Assembly (NCBI RefSeq): GCF_003369915.1
Contig: NC_046674.1
Span: 10,912,001-10,976,000, forward strand
Length of the DNA: 64,000 bases
From: Drosophila miranda
Lineage: Eukaryota > Arthropoda > Insecta > Diptera > Drosophilidae
Reading direction: 5' to 3'
The notes under the pieces were generated by a model. It saw only the letters and a program-made list of their open reading frames with translations. It made no database searches and was not told where the DNA came from. The position numbers and the translations under genes were made by a program. Below, piece by piece: positions 35,548 through 48,900 of the stretch (position 1 is its first letter; every line of letters starts with the position of its first letter).

Positions 35548-36580
35548 TTTCACGGAGGCTCTTGCTGTTGCTATTGCTGTTTTGGCTGTGTTAGCGTGGC
35601 AAATTGCGGTGAAAATCAATCAAACACCTGCGCTGCCCCAAAAACTCAGCTCCGTCCACATGCGGCAACCGGTTTCACGTTTTCTCTCTCTATCTCTCTC
35701 TGTCTTTCGCTACCGCTGCAATCCACCAGACGAATGTCCGTTAACTGAGGGTTTGAATGCAGACCAAATGGCGCGATTAATCTCGTCTGATCTGTGATAA
35801 CGTTATTCCGTTTTCGCCTAATCTTTTATGACAATCGAACAAAGGTCAGTGGTTCTCGGTGTGCGGGGACGGCGGGGCGGTCGGTTTGTCCAGCACTAGC
35901 AACGCTGCCAACTGGCGCCGAAATTAGTGCTTGCAAAATTTGTGCGGGCATATTGATATTATAAAAAAATTGCCACGATTTGATAGAAATTAATTTCGAA
36001 ATTATTGCATTTGTACTGTGCAGCAGGAAATTTCTTTAATTTTCTATTTCTAATTAATTTTTTAGTTAAAGCACTGGAAGATTTCGCAAAAACAAGCAGT
36101 TCAGAGACAGTACTAGCACTGCCAACTTGACTACAAAAAAATATGCTAATTTTGGCGCGCAGATTGAAATGACATAAATTTTGTCAAATCATTGCCGTTC
36201 CTACAAAGTAGGTATTTCAAAGATATTTCCACATTCAAACTAAGCAAAAAGTACAGGAAATGACATTGGGTACAAATATTCAGTCATCATTTAAGCAGCA
36301 CTAAAGCAGATTCAGATTCGGAGCTATACATTTTAAAATAATTTTGAAATTTCCGAATATTGTATTCCAACGTAGTTTTATAGCGGGCAGTGAAGGAATT
36401 ATTATGGTGTAAACAAGCTTATAACTTAACAGAACCCATTTCCCACAAGTTGGCAGGCCGCAACAATTATTTGTTGGTTTTTTTGTTGCGGTTTTCCTTT
36501 TAGTTTTTTCTAGAAACGCCGAAAAAATCAACAATAGATAAAAATAAATTTCAGTTAACAAACGAGTGCAACGGAAAGCC
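35548..36580. other. Divergent promoter region of LDAH and the HERC4-type gene
   Basis: No gene is seen. At 35681-35707 a CT-rich tract reads GAGAGAGATAGAGAGAG on the minus strand, close to the MSL recognition element, in the probable 5' UTR of LDAH. The rest is AT-rich, with A/T tracts at 35950-36080 and 36470-36530. Confidence 0.5.
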
Positions 36581-39500
36581 ATGGCCCTGTATTGCTGGGG
36601 CGACGCCTCACACGGTCAATTGGGGCTCGGTGGAATCGAGAATGAGCAGGTGAGTTTTGTGCACAAGCACACAAGGAATGGAATACATTTGGATACCCCA
36701 TTAACAAACTGTCGGGTTTGATTTTCTTGTTTTGTTCGTCTGCAGATCCTTCTACCTAGTCAGATAGAGTTTAAGCCCGATTCGCCGGTGCAACAGATTG
36801 CCTGCGGACATCGCCACACGCTCTTCCTCACTGCCAACGGGCAGGTTTACGCCTGCGGAAACAACGATCACCACCAGCTTGGCCACGAGTTGCCCACCAA
36901 AAGGCCACGTATGTCGCCGTTTAGTATGTAAATTTCATTAATCGTGTTTTGTACTCTCTTTCATCACTAAATATTCTATCCATCCATGACTCGAAGAACC
37001 GGCATCAAATGACTACCCATTAAACCGCTCGCTTCTTCTCGCTCTTTTTCAGTTCCGATACCTGAGCTACAGGCCTATGTTGTCATCCAGATTGCCTGTG
37101 GCAGCCGCCATTCCATGGCCCTCACCGAATGGGGCCAGATCCTGAGCTGGGGCGAGAACGATTGCGGACAGGTGGGCCATTCCACCGATAACGATGTCAT
37201 TGAGCTGCCAAAGATCTTGCGCTTTCTAGTGTCCAGAACGGTGGTGCAGATTGCGTGCGGCAACAATCACAGTCTGGCACTCACGAGCTGTAAGTAGCCT
37301 CTACCTCTCTGAAGCATTCCCACCCTATAGTGTACCCCCCTCCTTTTAGGTGGCGAACTCTACTCCTGGGGCTCCAACATCTATGGCCAGCTGGGCGTCC
37401 AGTCGCCCAAAGATCTGCCGCACTCCAATGCCCCTCTGCGGCTGACGACCATCTTGGGCATCCCACTGGCCACCATCGCATGTGGGGGCAACCATTCATT
37501 CCTCATCTCCAAGTCCAGTGCAGTGTTCGGCTGGGGCAAGAACACTTGCGGCCAGCTGGGGCTCAATGACGAGCAGAATCGTGCGTATCCCTCGCAACTG
37601 AAGACAATGCGCACGCTGGGCGTGAGATTCGTGACCTGCGGTGACGAGTATTCCGTGTTCCTCACCAACAAGGGAGGCGTCTTCACCTGCGGTGCTGGCA
37701 ACTACGGCCAGCTGGGGCATGGCGTCAGCAACAACGAGATGATACCCCGCATGGTCATAGAACTGATGGGTAGCACCATCACCCAGGTGGCCTGCGGCAA
37801 TCGGCACACGCTCGCGCTGGTTCCCTCCGGCGGTCGAGTGTACAGCTTTGGTTTGGGCGCCTCCGGGCAGCTTGGAACGCGAAATACTATAAGTCAGACG
37901 CTGCCCAAGGTGGTCATCGGTCCCTGGGTCTCGCCCAGTGGCTCCGCATTGATGGAGTCCAGCGAAGGGGCCGATGAATCGGTGGTCATTCGGAAAATCT
38001 TCTCCGGCGGAGATCAGTCGATTGTGACGACCACTTTCTACGGGGACAAGGTGCCGCCCGAGGATTTGCGCAGCTACAAGTGGGACGAAGACTCAAGAGA
38101 CTTCTGCTGCAAAAACGAAACTAATGCTATTTTCTTTCTCTGTCTTTGTTGCAGCCCCAAGTCTCAGATCCTCTCGCTGACGTCAGAGGCCACACAGAAG
38201 TGCGCGCATATCAAGCAGAGCGACCTGGATCTTCTGCAGTCCATGGAGGTGATCTTCAAGAGTCAGGCGTGCCTGAACGGCTCGTTTCTGCTCTCGAACG
38301 ACAAGCATTTTGACTGCTCTGCACGCAATTATGGACTGGATCTGAAGGCCGCCGAGGTGGCATTCGATCATCTACGAAGTGTGGAGAACGAGATCATCAA
38401 GCAGGTGGTGCGTACATCTTCCATGACAGCCTTGAATCCCCAATCACCAATCCCTCCACCCCACCCATCTTTGATCCCTCTGTGATCCGATCCGATCCTC
38501 AAATGTAGATCTGGGATAATGTAACAAAAGAATTGATTACTTCGCTGGTGGCCTCCCCAGCCGATAAGGAGAGCCTGCGCGTGTACCTGCTGCTGCCGCT
38601 GTACCATGAGTTCATGAACTCCAAGCACTACAAGACGCTGCAGGCGCCCCTGGCCAGTGCCATACTGAAACTGACGGAGAATCCGAGCAAGGTGCTACAA
38701 AAATGGCTGGCCCAAACGCCAGTGGATTACTTCGAGCGCCTGGTTAACATATTTCTGCACGTGGTGATTCACATCATCAGCTTCAAAATGGATCTGATGG
38801 CCATCAGTCCAACGTTGGAGAGTTCCCAAAGGGTGAGGATTTGGATTTGATTCCATTACCGACCACCACCACTAACGCCATCATCCCTTTTAGCTGATGC
38901 CATACAATGCTGACTTGGATATCATTCTGAAGGTAATGAATGTCCTCTTCATCATTAACAACTCCCGCAAGGAACGTGTAAGCTATCAGATATTCTACTG
39001 GCCCGAGCTCGACTGGTATGCAAACGTCAAGCAGGAGTTTGTGAAATGGATAATGGGAAGCCCGAACGAGTTTAGCATTTGTAATTTTTCATTCCTATTC
39101 AATGCGTCGGCCAAGACATCGATGCTCCAGGCGGATCAAGTGGTCCAAATGCATTCAGCGATGGCCAATGCGGCCAACAATGTGAGTGCACTTCCCATCC
39201 TGCCTGGCTCCAACCTACCTTCTGCTACCTCTACCTACCTCTCTCTTGTCTTTCCTACCGCATAGCAGGGCATCTTCAATCTCTTTAACTATGGCACGCC
39301 CATCTCGCACTACATCGTTCTGAATGTGACGCGGGAGAACTTAGTCCAGGACTCCCTTCGCGAGCTGCAGCACTACACGAAGAGTGATCTCAAGAAGCCG
39401 CTGAAGATCAAGTTCCAGGACGAGGAAGCTGAGGATGCTGGCGGTGTGCGCAAGGAGTTCTTCATGCTGCTGCTCAAGGATCTGCTCGATCCGAAGTACA

Positions 39501-40489
39501 GCATGTTCAAGGAGTTGGAGGAGTCCCGTGTACTGTGGTTCGCGGACGTCACCTATGAAACGGAGAACATGTACTACCTCATCGGCGTGCTCTGCGGACT
39601 GGCCATCTATAATTTTACAATCATCAATCTGCCCTTTCCCCTGGCCCTCTACAAGAAGCTGCTAAACAAACCCGTCGATCTGAGTGATCTGCGACAGCTG
39701 TCGCCGGCGGAGGCCAATTCTCTGCAGGCACTGCTCGACTATGACGGCGATAACTTTTCGGACACCTTCGATCTTAATTTTCAGATATCACGCCAGGTCT
39801 TCGGGGTGACGCAGACGTTCAGCCTTAAGCCGAATGGCGAGGATATTGCCGTCACCCTGGAGAACAGACAGGAGTTTGTGGAACTGTATGTGGACTTTGT
39901 GATCAACAAGGCATCGGAGGTGCACTACAAAGCCTTCCACAAGGGCTTCATGAAGGTCTGCTCCGGTCGCGTCATCAACGTATTCCAGCCGGAGGAGCTG
40001 ATGGCCGTTGTGGTGGGAAATGAGGACTATGACTGGCAGGCACTCGAAGACAATTGCGAGTACAAAGAAGGCTACTCTTCAGGCGATGAGACAGTGAGTG
40101 GAATCAGAAATCCTCAAAGGATATAAAGTATATATGTGAATACGTTTTCTTATTCTTTTTAGATCAAATGGTTCTGGGAGGTGATCCATAGTCTATCCGA
40201 AGCGGAAAAGAGAAACTTCCTGCTGTATTTAACAGGCAGCGATCGTATACCTATTCAGGGTATGAGGGCCCTCGGGGTGAGTAAAACTCATGTTCCATTA
40301 TGAGCAGCAATATATGGACAATCCACGAAATTCCAGTTCACTATACAACCAACTACCGATGAACGTTTCCTGCCAGTGGCCCATACATGCTTCAATCTGC
40401 TGGATCTGCCACGCTACAGGACAAAGGAGCGCCTCAAATTCAAACTGCTGCAGGCCATACAGCAAACGCAGGGATTTAGTCTGGTCTGA
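36581..40489 (+). CDS. Herc4: HERC4-type E3 ubiquitin ligase (RCC1 repeats plus HECT domain)
   Basis: Ten exons: 36581-36649, 36746-36908, 37053-37289, 37350-38079, 38155-38404, 38509-38832, 38894-39181, 39266-40093, 40163-40276 and 40337-40489, giving 1051 aa, the size of small HERC proteins. RCC1-like blades fill the first 370 residues (CWGDASHGQLGLGG, IACGHRHTLFL, SWGENDCGQVGHS, FGWGKNTCGQLG). The C-terminal HECT domain includes EDAGGVRKEFFMLLLKDLL and ends with the catalytic Cys in AHTCFNLLDLP. The fourth intron has a weak donor (AAGTGGGAC) and no in-frame stop, so it could be retained. The eighth exon begins at TAGCAG, so 39266 or 39269 may both be used. The specific substrate is unknown; the ligase class is certain. 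Confidence 0.93.
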
Positions 40490-42690
40490 TCCTCCGATCG
40501 ATCGGAATTGGTGAGGGCGGGAATGGAAGGGTAGAATGGATTTAAGCTACACGTACAGGAAAACACACACACAACCCACACAGAGACACACATTTATCAG
40601 CGATCAAATCAACTAAAATAATGTGTTTATGGCTTTAAATTGTTAGCTAGTTATCAATCAAAATACCACACTGTTATAGAACGAATGAGACAAGAAAAAC
40701 AAATAAATCGGTGAGATAAAATGTCTGAATAGCGATAACGATAAAGGCAGTAATCGATTGTTAGACCGAAGCAGGTTGGCAGCCCCGAACAGCTGTTTTT
40801 GGCGAAATGTGAATGTGGCGGCAAATCATTTTTCGAGTCCCGCAGAGTCAGTTAAGCTTTAACTTTCCGCCGCGCCGCCGCGTTCGCCTTTGCCCAACAG
40901 CTGCCCCACGCCACCCGCCGAATTAATTGTTAAGAACATTTTTCGACACTCATTTGTATGCTGAGGAGGCCGTGCGGTGCCTAACATTATAAACGAATAC
41001 GAATATCTACACAGTTTGTAAGCAGTGCAAGTGTTGTTGTGCGATCGCTTTTTGTGGCTGTGTCGCCGTTGACGCCGCTGCTGCCGCTGCTGCCATTGCC
41101 GGGTCAAGCTAACGGTACCCGCATCGAAAAAGAAATTCAAACAGGTACAAAAACAAAACAAGAAACAAAGAAAAAACAAAGGTAACGACTTGGGGGACAG
41201 TCGGTGAAATTATGGGGTACTTAGCGTACCAGCCACCTCTGTCTCTGGCTCTACAGCGCATTTGCTTTCATTTATCAAATGTGTCGTCTGCCATCGTTTG
41301 GCCAACTTCTTAATCCACTGCCATGGCCACTGCCATTGCCACTGCTTCCCTTCCGTCCACTCCACCGATGGCTGCCAACTTGACGATGCCTCAAAATTGG
41401 GGCCATAAAATCAATTACACTTACAATTTTTGCATATCCTGACAGCTAACAAATATGTGGTAGTGTAGCACCGCTACCTAACAAGATACGAGGAGAGTAC
41501 GGTGCCAGTATATGCATGTAGGAGCTGCCACAGCGGGAACGTGAAATAAAATAAGCTACAAAATAAATATACAAAAAAAGCGGTTCTGCCGGTTTGCCCC
41601 CTGGTTGATCTCGTCGTCGCCGTCGTTGGTATTCGGTCGGTCGTGATCTGCAGCGTCTTCCGTTGCCCGGTGCCTGCTTTCTTTCTTCTTCCTTTGCACG
41701 ATTTGAACTTGCGACACCAACAACAACAGCAACAACAACAAAAGCCACAAAGAGGAGCACAAATCTGGTTTATACTTATGCGATTGTGGTGTTCCTCTAA
41801 TAAAGCGAACGTTTACGCTGATGCAGAAGACCCACACACCATACACCCCATACCCCCCCACATATCCCATGGTGCACTCTCTCTCTCTCACTTTTTCGCA
41901 GACCCACACGCACATTCGCTTCCTGGAGGGAAGCTTCCTTTTCGCACTCACCTGCACTCACTCCAGGGTACATTGAATGGTGAGGTAGTGCTCTCTCTCC
42001 TGCGCTTTGAGGTGTCACATGGATTACAGTTTAGCAGTGGAACGATCTTCTTTCCAACTCACCTTACTCAGGGTACATAGAATGACAGCCTTCCCTTCCG
42101 TCTTTCTAAGCTCTGACACTCTCACGTATGTAGGCTCTCTTCAGACGCAGAAGTGGAAAGCCCTGGAAGGGTCTAACAGCCTCCGCACACATTGCTTTGC
42201 TCTCTTCAATGGCAGAAGTGGATCACTTTGCCTCACCTTCCATTTGAATACACCTTGACCTACCTCTTGGGATTCCGTTTCCTTGTGTGGCACCAATCTT
42301 TCTGCTTTTCCTCTTCCCTTCCCTCTTCTTCCCTTTCCTTTCCTTTCCCTTTCCTTTGTGGCAAGTTTGTTTGCCTAGGGTTTTATAGCAGGAACAAACA
42401 AAAAGCCACACACAAAGAGGGTCAACATTGTCTATCTCTCCATAAGTAGGGGATATACAGGGGAGTGTATACATATTTAAGTCCTCGCTCTGTGTGTGTG
42501 TGTTTGTGCTATGAGTAATCATTATTCCAGTCGATGGAAATATTGACCGACCTTCCGCCACACCACCAGACTGAGCGAGGGGGAACCAATTGAAATTGTA
42601 TCAAATTTCGATTTCAATTTCAAACTGTTGAGCGCAGTGCCAGTGCTTCGCTCCATTGAGATGTTGGTTTTGTCTGCGATGTGACCCATT

Positions 42691-42733
<43 letters not shown>

Positions 42734-45132
42734 TTTCCATTTCTGTGTGCTGTGGCAATAAGCCGCTTAAAAGACTCCCTACTGCCAGTGCAATTGATCG
42801 TCAACGCCAGTCAAGTCACCACCCAACAAAATGATTCGCCAAAATCTCCCGCACAGCTGTGCAAACGAAGCGTCACCCCCACCAAACCACCAATCCACCA
42901 ATGTCATGGCATATGGAATTAAAACGAGTTAAGAGACTCAACAAAAAGATTTCTGTTTTGTTAATGATGTAATTTCCTAACCAACCAAACAGAAACCAAA
43001 CAGAAACCAAACCAAACCAAACAGAAGACAAAGTAAAAACAAAAGACCCAAAAGAACAACACAACACAACAGAAGTGGGTGGACGGACACACAAAATTGC
43101 ACGCATTTTGCTTCTGGTAATTGCGATTCATCATCGTACTGGTCGTCTCCACCGTCAGGTGATGATTCCCCCAAAAATGTCTCATGTCTCGGACGGATAT
43201 CTCAAAGCCACCATCTACAAGCTCGTACCGCACCCACACAAGAAATACCATGCATATTACCTAAATAAACTTGAACTTTTGTCTTATCGGTGGTATATGT
43301 TTATTGATATCGGAGTGGTGTTATCTTTTGGACGGGGTTCAAACCAATTTTTAGTGATATGACAATCATGATGACAACAATGTGCCTCCCCACCTCATAT
43401 AGGGTGCCCCGAAATGCGGTTCGGTTTCATTTCCCGTTTAGCAACTGTTGCATTATGGCTTTCTTTTATTTCCCTCCCGGTCTAGAGTTCGATAAGATAA
43501 TGAAAATGAAGGGGAAATGCCAAGACCTCGAAACGTACACGAATGTCCATAAAACAGGTGAAGCATTCAGTTTTTTTTTTCACAGAATGAAAGACTTGCA
43601 GAAAACTTGATGGATGGACAAACGGACGGATGCCAGACAAATGATATAGCCTGTGGCCAGATCAAGGAGATCACGGAATCTATCGTGTTGGATCCTCCGA
43701 TCATCTAATAATCAATGGAGTGACTTTGAATGGCTATTAGAATGGCTAATGATCTACAGATTAAATAAATGGCATTATTTAACGATCTGCAATGGATCTT
43801 AAAGAACATAGTTATATAATCATGATCTTTTATGGTAAAAGTCTTTCCAATCTCCCCAGAAAATGTAAAAAATGAATTAATTGGTTAATCCATAAAATAT
43901 TTTCCCATTTCCTTGTGATAATACTGATCCCCCTATTATCAATATATAAACCACAATGTACCCCCACTCTTGCCCCTCCCCCCTCTCCATTCATGGCACC
44001 ATATGCCCCACACATTATCGACCGCAACTAAATAACAAACCCACAAAAAACAACAAAAAAATCCCCACTCTTGTCTTGTCATAAAACTTCGATTCGATTG
44101 ATGCGAGCCCCGGCAGAATGGGGCGGCTCCACAATTCCATTTTTCATTTAATTTCATTTCTTTGGACATTTGCAAGAAAGCCACAGTGGAGTCAGCTTCG
44201 TCGCGGTGGTGGGGATCGGATCACAATTACAACATCGAAAACTGAAAGCCTGAAAACGGACAAACGGGGAGACCGGCTACTCGGCTATCCGGCTACCCGT
44301 CTACAGAGGTACTCGGATTTTCACTTTATATTGAAGTTCATAGCGCGGTAAAGTGTCAACCTAAGGGCTTTTCGTGGAAACGAAAAAAAAAGAGTCTTGT
44401 TCGTGTAATAACAACAACAACAACAGCAGAAACACCAACAAAAAAGGTAAAAACTGCTACTCTTTTTACTTTTTGGCATCGTTTTCAGCTTTAGATACTT
44501 TTTTGCAATTGGCAGTGAAGCCGCGTTCAAGATCACTTCAGTCGCTGCTGCTTGGTGCTGACGCTTTTTATGGCCGGCCATACGCTGAGAAAACAGCCGC
44601 AAAAAAATGAGCAAATAAATGTGTGCTGTGCCTTGGTGCTTGTTTAATGCTTAATGGTTATCCGAGAGACCACTTGCCATGCGTCACATCTGTGGCGTGG
44701 CGTGGCTCCTCGATACATGCCACGACGTGAGTCAGCGGCAGAGCTTTGCCTCGAAAAATTCGCGAACTTTTTGAATCTTAATTATGGAACAAACTCGATT
44801 ATCGATTGTGTCGGTCAGCGGCCTTTCAGGTTTTGGGGTTTCAGGGCGAAGAACACTTTCAGTGTTCCATTCATGATCCATAGATCAAAGATCTTTAAGA
44901 GCCTTCCCCAAAGAGATAAACTTAAAGAATATCTGTCTCTAAGTCGAACCTCGGCAAAAGCATGTACGCATAATGCAGCAGTGCCCCTCGGTCTGTTTTG
45001 TTGATGTTTGATTCGTTCTTCTCTGAAGTTCTCGTACATTTTTTTTTTATTGAGAAACCTTATTACAGAAAGATTAAAATACAAAAAAAAATTGTTCAAG
45101 CTACAGGAAAATTTTGGAGGTTCGGAAGGGGG
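40490..45132 (+). other. Low-complexity intergenic/intronic region; probable distal 5' exon of Myo61F near 40860-41136
   Basis: CGATA-type sites (40728-40760) lie ahead of a CCGAACAGCTG/AGTCAG segment at 40785-40852. CAG- and GCTGC-rich sequence then runs to a good donor (CAG|GTACAAAA at about 41136). This looks like a promoter and non-coding first exon on the + strand, whose next exon would be the Myo61F start exon (acceptor just before 49746). The remainder carries CT-rich repeats (41880-42360), a C42 tract (42692-42733) and AACCAAAC repeats (42980-43030). I see no coding gene here. Confidence 0.35.
42692..42733. repeat. Homopolymer run of 42 C
   Basis: An uninterrupted C tract (G on the other strand), which can form i-motif/G-quadruplex structures and is prone to length error in sequencing and assembly. 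Microsatellites of this kind are rare in fly genomes. Confidence 0.95.
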
Positions 45133-45977
45133 TTAGGCTCTGGACATTTGCAGCAGATGATAGAGTGGCACAATGTTGGCCGCATTGGCCCTGCCCTCGA
45201 GATAGTTCTGGGAGAGCACTTGCCTGCCCTGGAAGACCCCGGGAATGGCGGAGGGCGAGAGGCCGTCGGGGCCGCCGGTCACTTGGTTGTCCACTTCCGT
45301 GGAGCCTGCCGAGCGATAGAAGGGATAGTAGGGATAGCCGGGATAGCCGGGATAGCTGGGATATCCGAAGCCTGGATAGCCGGGGTAGATGCCACCGCCC
45401 CATCCGCCAGGATAGCCGCCCGGATAGCCGCCACCCCATCCTGGATAGGATGGGTATCCTCCAAAGTACGGGGGCTGTGGCGGTGGTGGTCCTGGTGGGG
45501 GCCCCCATGGAGGCAGCTGTGGTCGTGGCGGATGTGGGGCATGCAGCCAGGGGGGGTACGCGGGTGAAGGTCCGTAGCCGTACTGGCGCGGATGCTGCTG
45601 CTCCTCTGGTGGATAATAGTAATGATGTTGTACTGACGGTTTGGGTGTGGTCGTAGACGACGAGCCGCCGGCCATCACCAATTTGATCCCACCCTTACCG
45701 ATAGTCTTCAGCAGGTGATCGTCGATGCCGCGACCCGAGGACGATGCCAGGGTGTCGTCGAGGATCTGCTGTTGCTTGTCATTGCGCGCCTGTCCTGCCA
45801 CGAGGCTCGTCTGCACCGGGGCCTTGTCCTGGAAGGAGAGGGAGCCCCCCAGGAGCGAGAGGAGAACTGCAGGAAGATGATAGGTAGATCCCGGGATTAG
45901 TGGACTCGTTCGAAGGACTTCCAGCGACTGAAAGACTTACCCAACCACAATGCCGATACTCGTGGATCCATGATCAT
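45133..45977 (-). CDS. Secreted Gly/Tyr/Pro-rich protein, uncharacterised
   Basis: Two exons on the minus strand (45977-45941 and 45866-45133) give 256 aa. The start MIMDPRVSALW continues across the intron into VLLSLLGGSLSF, a signal peptide. The mature part has a charged N-terminal stretch and a His/Tyr/Pro-rich region (HHYYYPPEEQQHP). A GYPGYP/GGYPGG-type repeat block (about residues 130-190) follows, then a conserved-looking tail ending LYHLLQMSRA. The composition resembles cuticular, chorion or silk-like structural proteins, but no known domain (such as Rebers-Riddiford) is present. I do not recognise a name. A second in-frame Met lies two codons after the first. It probably lies nested, in opposite orientation, in the large 5' intron of Myo61F. 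Confidence 0.8.
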
Positions 45978-48900
45978 CGAGGGAATGTTTTCTAAATGCA
46001 CCTGCACTCCGTATTTATACCCCATTCGAATGCCCCAAAGATGCATCTTCTAATGGAGATAATCTGGGGGGCGGGGGGTTGAGGTCGATCTTTTTCCCTG
46101 TTTTTCTCATTAGAATAATTCTCGTATCTAATGCAGCATCCATTCCATTCCATTGATTGAGTGTGCCCCAAATTTGGAATCGCTTTCAACGGAGAACCAG
46201 AACTCCATTCATTTGCATACAAATCTCTTTTCGTTCCCTTTGAGTTCTCTTCTAAGCCCACTAGAAAAAGGGTTCAATACCTCCAATATCCCCCCACGGA
46301 ATGCTATCTCTTCTGTTGATATATGACGTCATTTGTATGCATAAACCTATTTTACAAAATTTTTGGTGCGTTTTGTGGAACCCACTTTCGGGGTTCCGTT
46401 TCAGACATTTTTATAGTCTTTCGAGAAGGGTTCTCGGCTCTCTTCGGTTCTATTACATCATAGACGGAGTGGGAGCCTACGTTTGTGGAGCAGCGGAACT
46501 GGTTTCTTTACTCAATTACAAAGCCACCTTTTGGACATCAAAAGAATGAATGCCTTTTCTTTAGACTCTACAGAGAAAGTCAATGACTTTTCGATACTCT
46601 GGCATCTGTGTAATCTTTAGAGGGTATACTATATTTGTAGGAAGTTAAGATGTGTCTTTGGAAATTTCAAACAAAATATTTTGTGTCTCTGCCCTTTTTT
46701 CAAACCTTCTAGTGGTTACCTACAGACATAGTCCCGATCTTTGGATTCAAATTTAGGAATTGTTAGATGATTATATCCGTATTGAAAAAAGGAATGTGCC
46801 TCTACAAAGTCGTTTCGACAATACCCAAAGATCTACTCTACTATTTCCATGAAATCCAAAAAGTAAGACCTTGGACTTAGGGTCTACAAGAGTAAAAGTC
46901 ACAAAACTACTGATTATAATAGGTATCTAGAGAGTCGAAATGGTCTTCTATAATTTTTCCACTTGTTGATAGCAGAAAACCACTTCTAAGAATACCTCCA
47001 GCTGTAGCATAATCTCAGGCGACTTTCAATTAGCTATAAGGTGAGCAAATTGCAAACAAGTCACATATAATCACATATCTGTAGTGTATGTGCGACATAT
47101 ATCATGTTCTATCCATCGATTCTACGTGCAATTAACTAATTATGTGACAAACATCCACTAAGGCAATGCTTCCCCTGTAACGGGGACGAGGAGAGGGACA
47201 GGAACAGGGACATGACTCAACTCATGTTTGCCGCCTGTCTTGAAGCGAATTCGCAGGAATTCTTCTCCGATGCATCGACAGCAAACATTGCGTAATTACC
47301 CAGGCATTCGCTTTGTTTCCCACTCAAGAATGAGAGTCGAATGGGAAAACTCAGTACTCGTACAATTGTTTGAGTACCGTTGAGTAGTGTGTTTAGCAAT
47401 GACTTATTTAGCGCACTGATAGCTGATAACTGATAACAAAGGGGCGCTAAATGCTGTCGATTCTCCATGCAGCGAGTCAGAAGCTGCAACCGAATCTCTG
47501 ACTCAGAATACCTCTCTCTCTCTTGCTATCAGCGCCTTGATTTTTTGGAACAGAAACAATGCACGATGATGCTCTAATACTCTATGGGAATGTAGGGTGC
47601 AAGAAGAAGTGCTTCTTTGTAACGATAATGCGGCTCCATTACCTTTTTAGAAGAGAATAAATGATATATATAGCCGAGACGCTTAGATCTCAGAGTCGCA
47701 GAGGTACAAGAGGAAGCGAATTTTGTGCTCAGAATCTAATATATTGATCTCATCTGCTTAACACTCAATAATCTTGTTGCGATCGAATCAAGATTATAGT
47801 CAGAATGAAGCACAAAAGTTTTTCGGCTCGCGCTCTCTCTGCCATTGTGGCTTAGCATGTGCCTCGGTAAAAACTTGATTTTTTCTCGATAATAAATGAC
47901 GGACAAATGATTATCAGGAGACTGGAAAATTATATTATTTAAAGAGGGTGATGCTTGACGAACTTTGAGGACTGGGATCTTCTGTTTCCATTGATCCTTA
48001 AAGGGATCTTTTTCTTTCATATAAGTTAATTTCCTCTCGGTGACATGGGATCGCCACCCTTTTATGGTTGTGTTTAACCAATAACTTTATTTATTAAACA
48101 ATAAGTAAATATATTATTGAATTATTTCTTCGTTGTTCATTCAAACGAAATCTGAAACTCATGCAATCTTTGACTCAGGATTGAAGTACGATAAATGACA
48201 TCATGCTCTTGGATATATCTTGGATATATTTTTAGACACCCAAGCAGACGCACACACTTTTTGGCTGGTGCTTGTGGAATGCTTGGTGGATTGTGGTGGA
48301 TGACTCTACTCCCAAGTAATGCCCGTAGTTTTGGTTGCTGATTTGCGAAAGCAAAAGGCACTATCTAATCGGAAACTGATTGGCGGCAATGGCAATGCCA
48401 GTGCATGCTCTCTACTCCTCCTCCTCCTCCTCCTCCTCCTCCTCCACTAGAGGAGGTTCTCCAGAGTTATATTATCGTTGATAAATGTGCCGACAACGAC
48501 AACAAGAGGCGACAGCGACAGAGCGACGAGGCCAATTGATATGTAGAGCAGAATGTATTGATGGTTAAAACGCTTCAACTGCCAGCGGATCGGTTTAGTT
48601 TGCCAACAGAGCCGTCGTCAATAGGCGGAATATGCGCGAAATCTGCCTCTGACGATCTCTTCAAAGTGTCTGTCGAAAGTGAAACGCGATTCCCGCCGCA
48701 GAAGAATCTTTAACGAGAGAGCGAGAGATTAAGGATCATCATCAATCATGGCCAGGTAGAGCGAAAGAGGACTCCTATTCCAGTGTGTTACTTCCTGTGT
48801 GCCTCGACAAAAACGTTCGCCGACAAATCACTTGACAAATTGATTGAAAGGTTGTGTTGCGTGGTGTTTTGCCCCATCGAGTGCTTCGGCACTCTTACAG

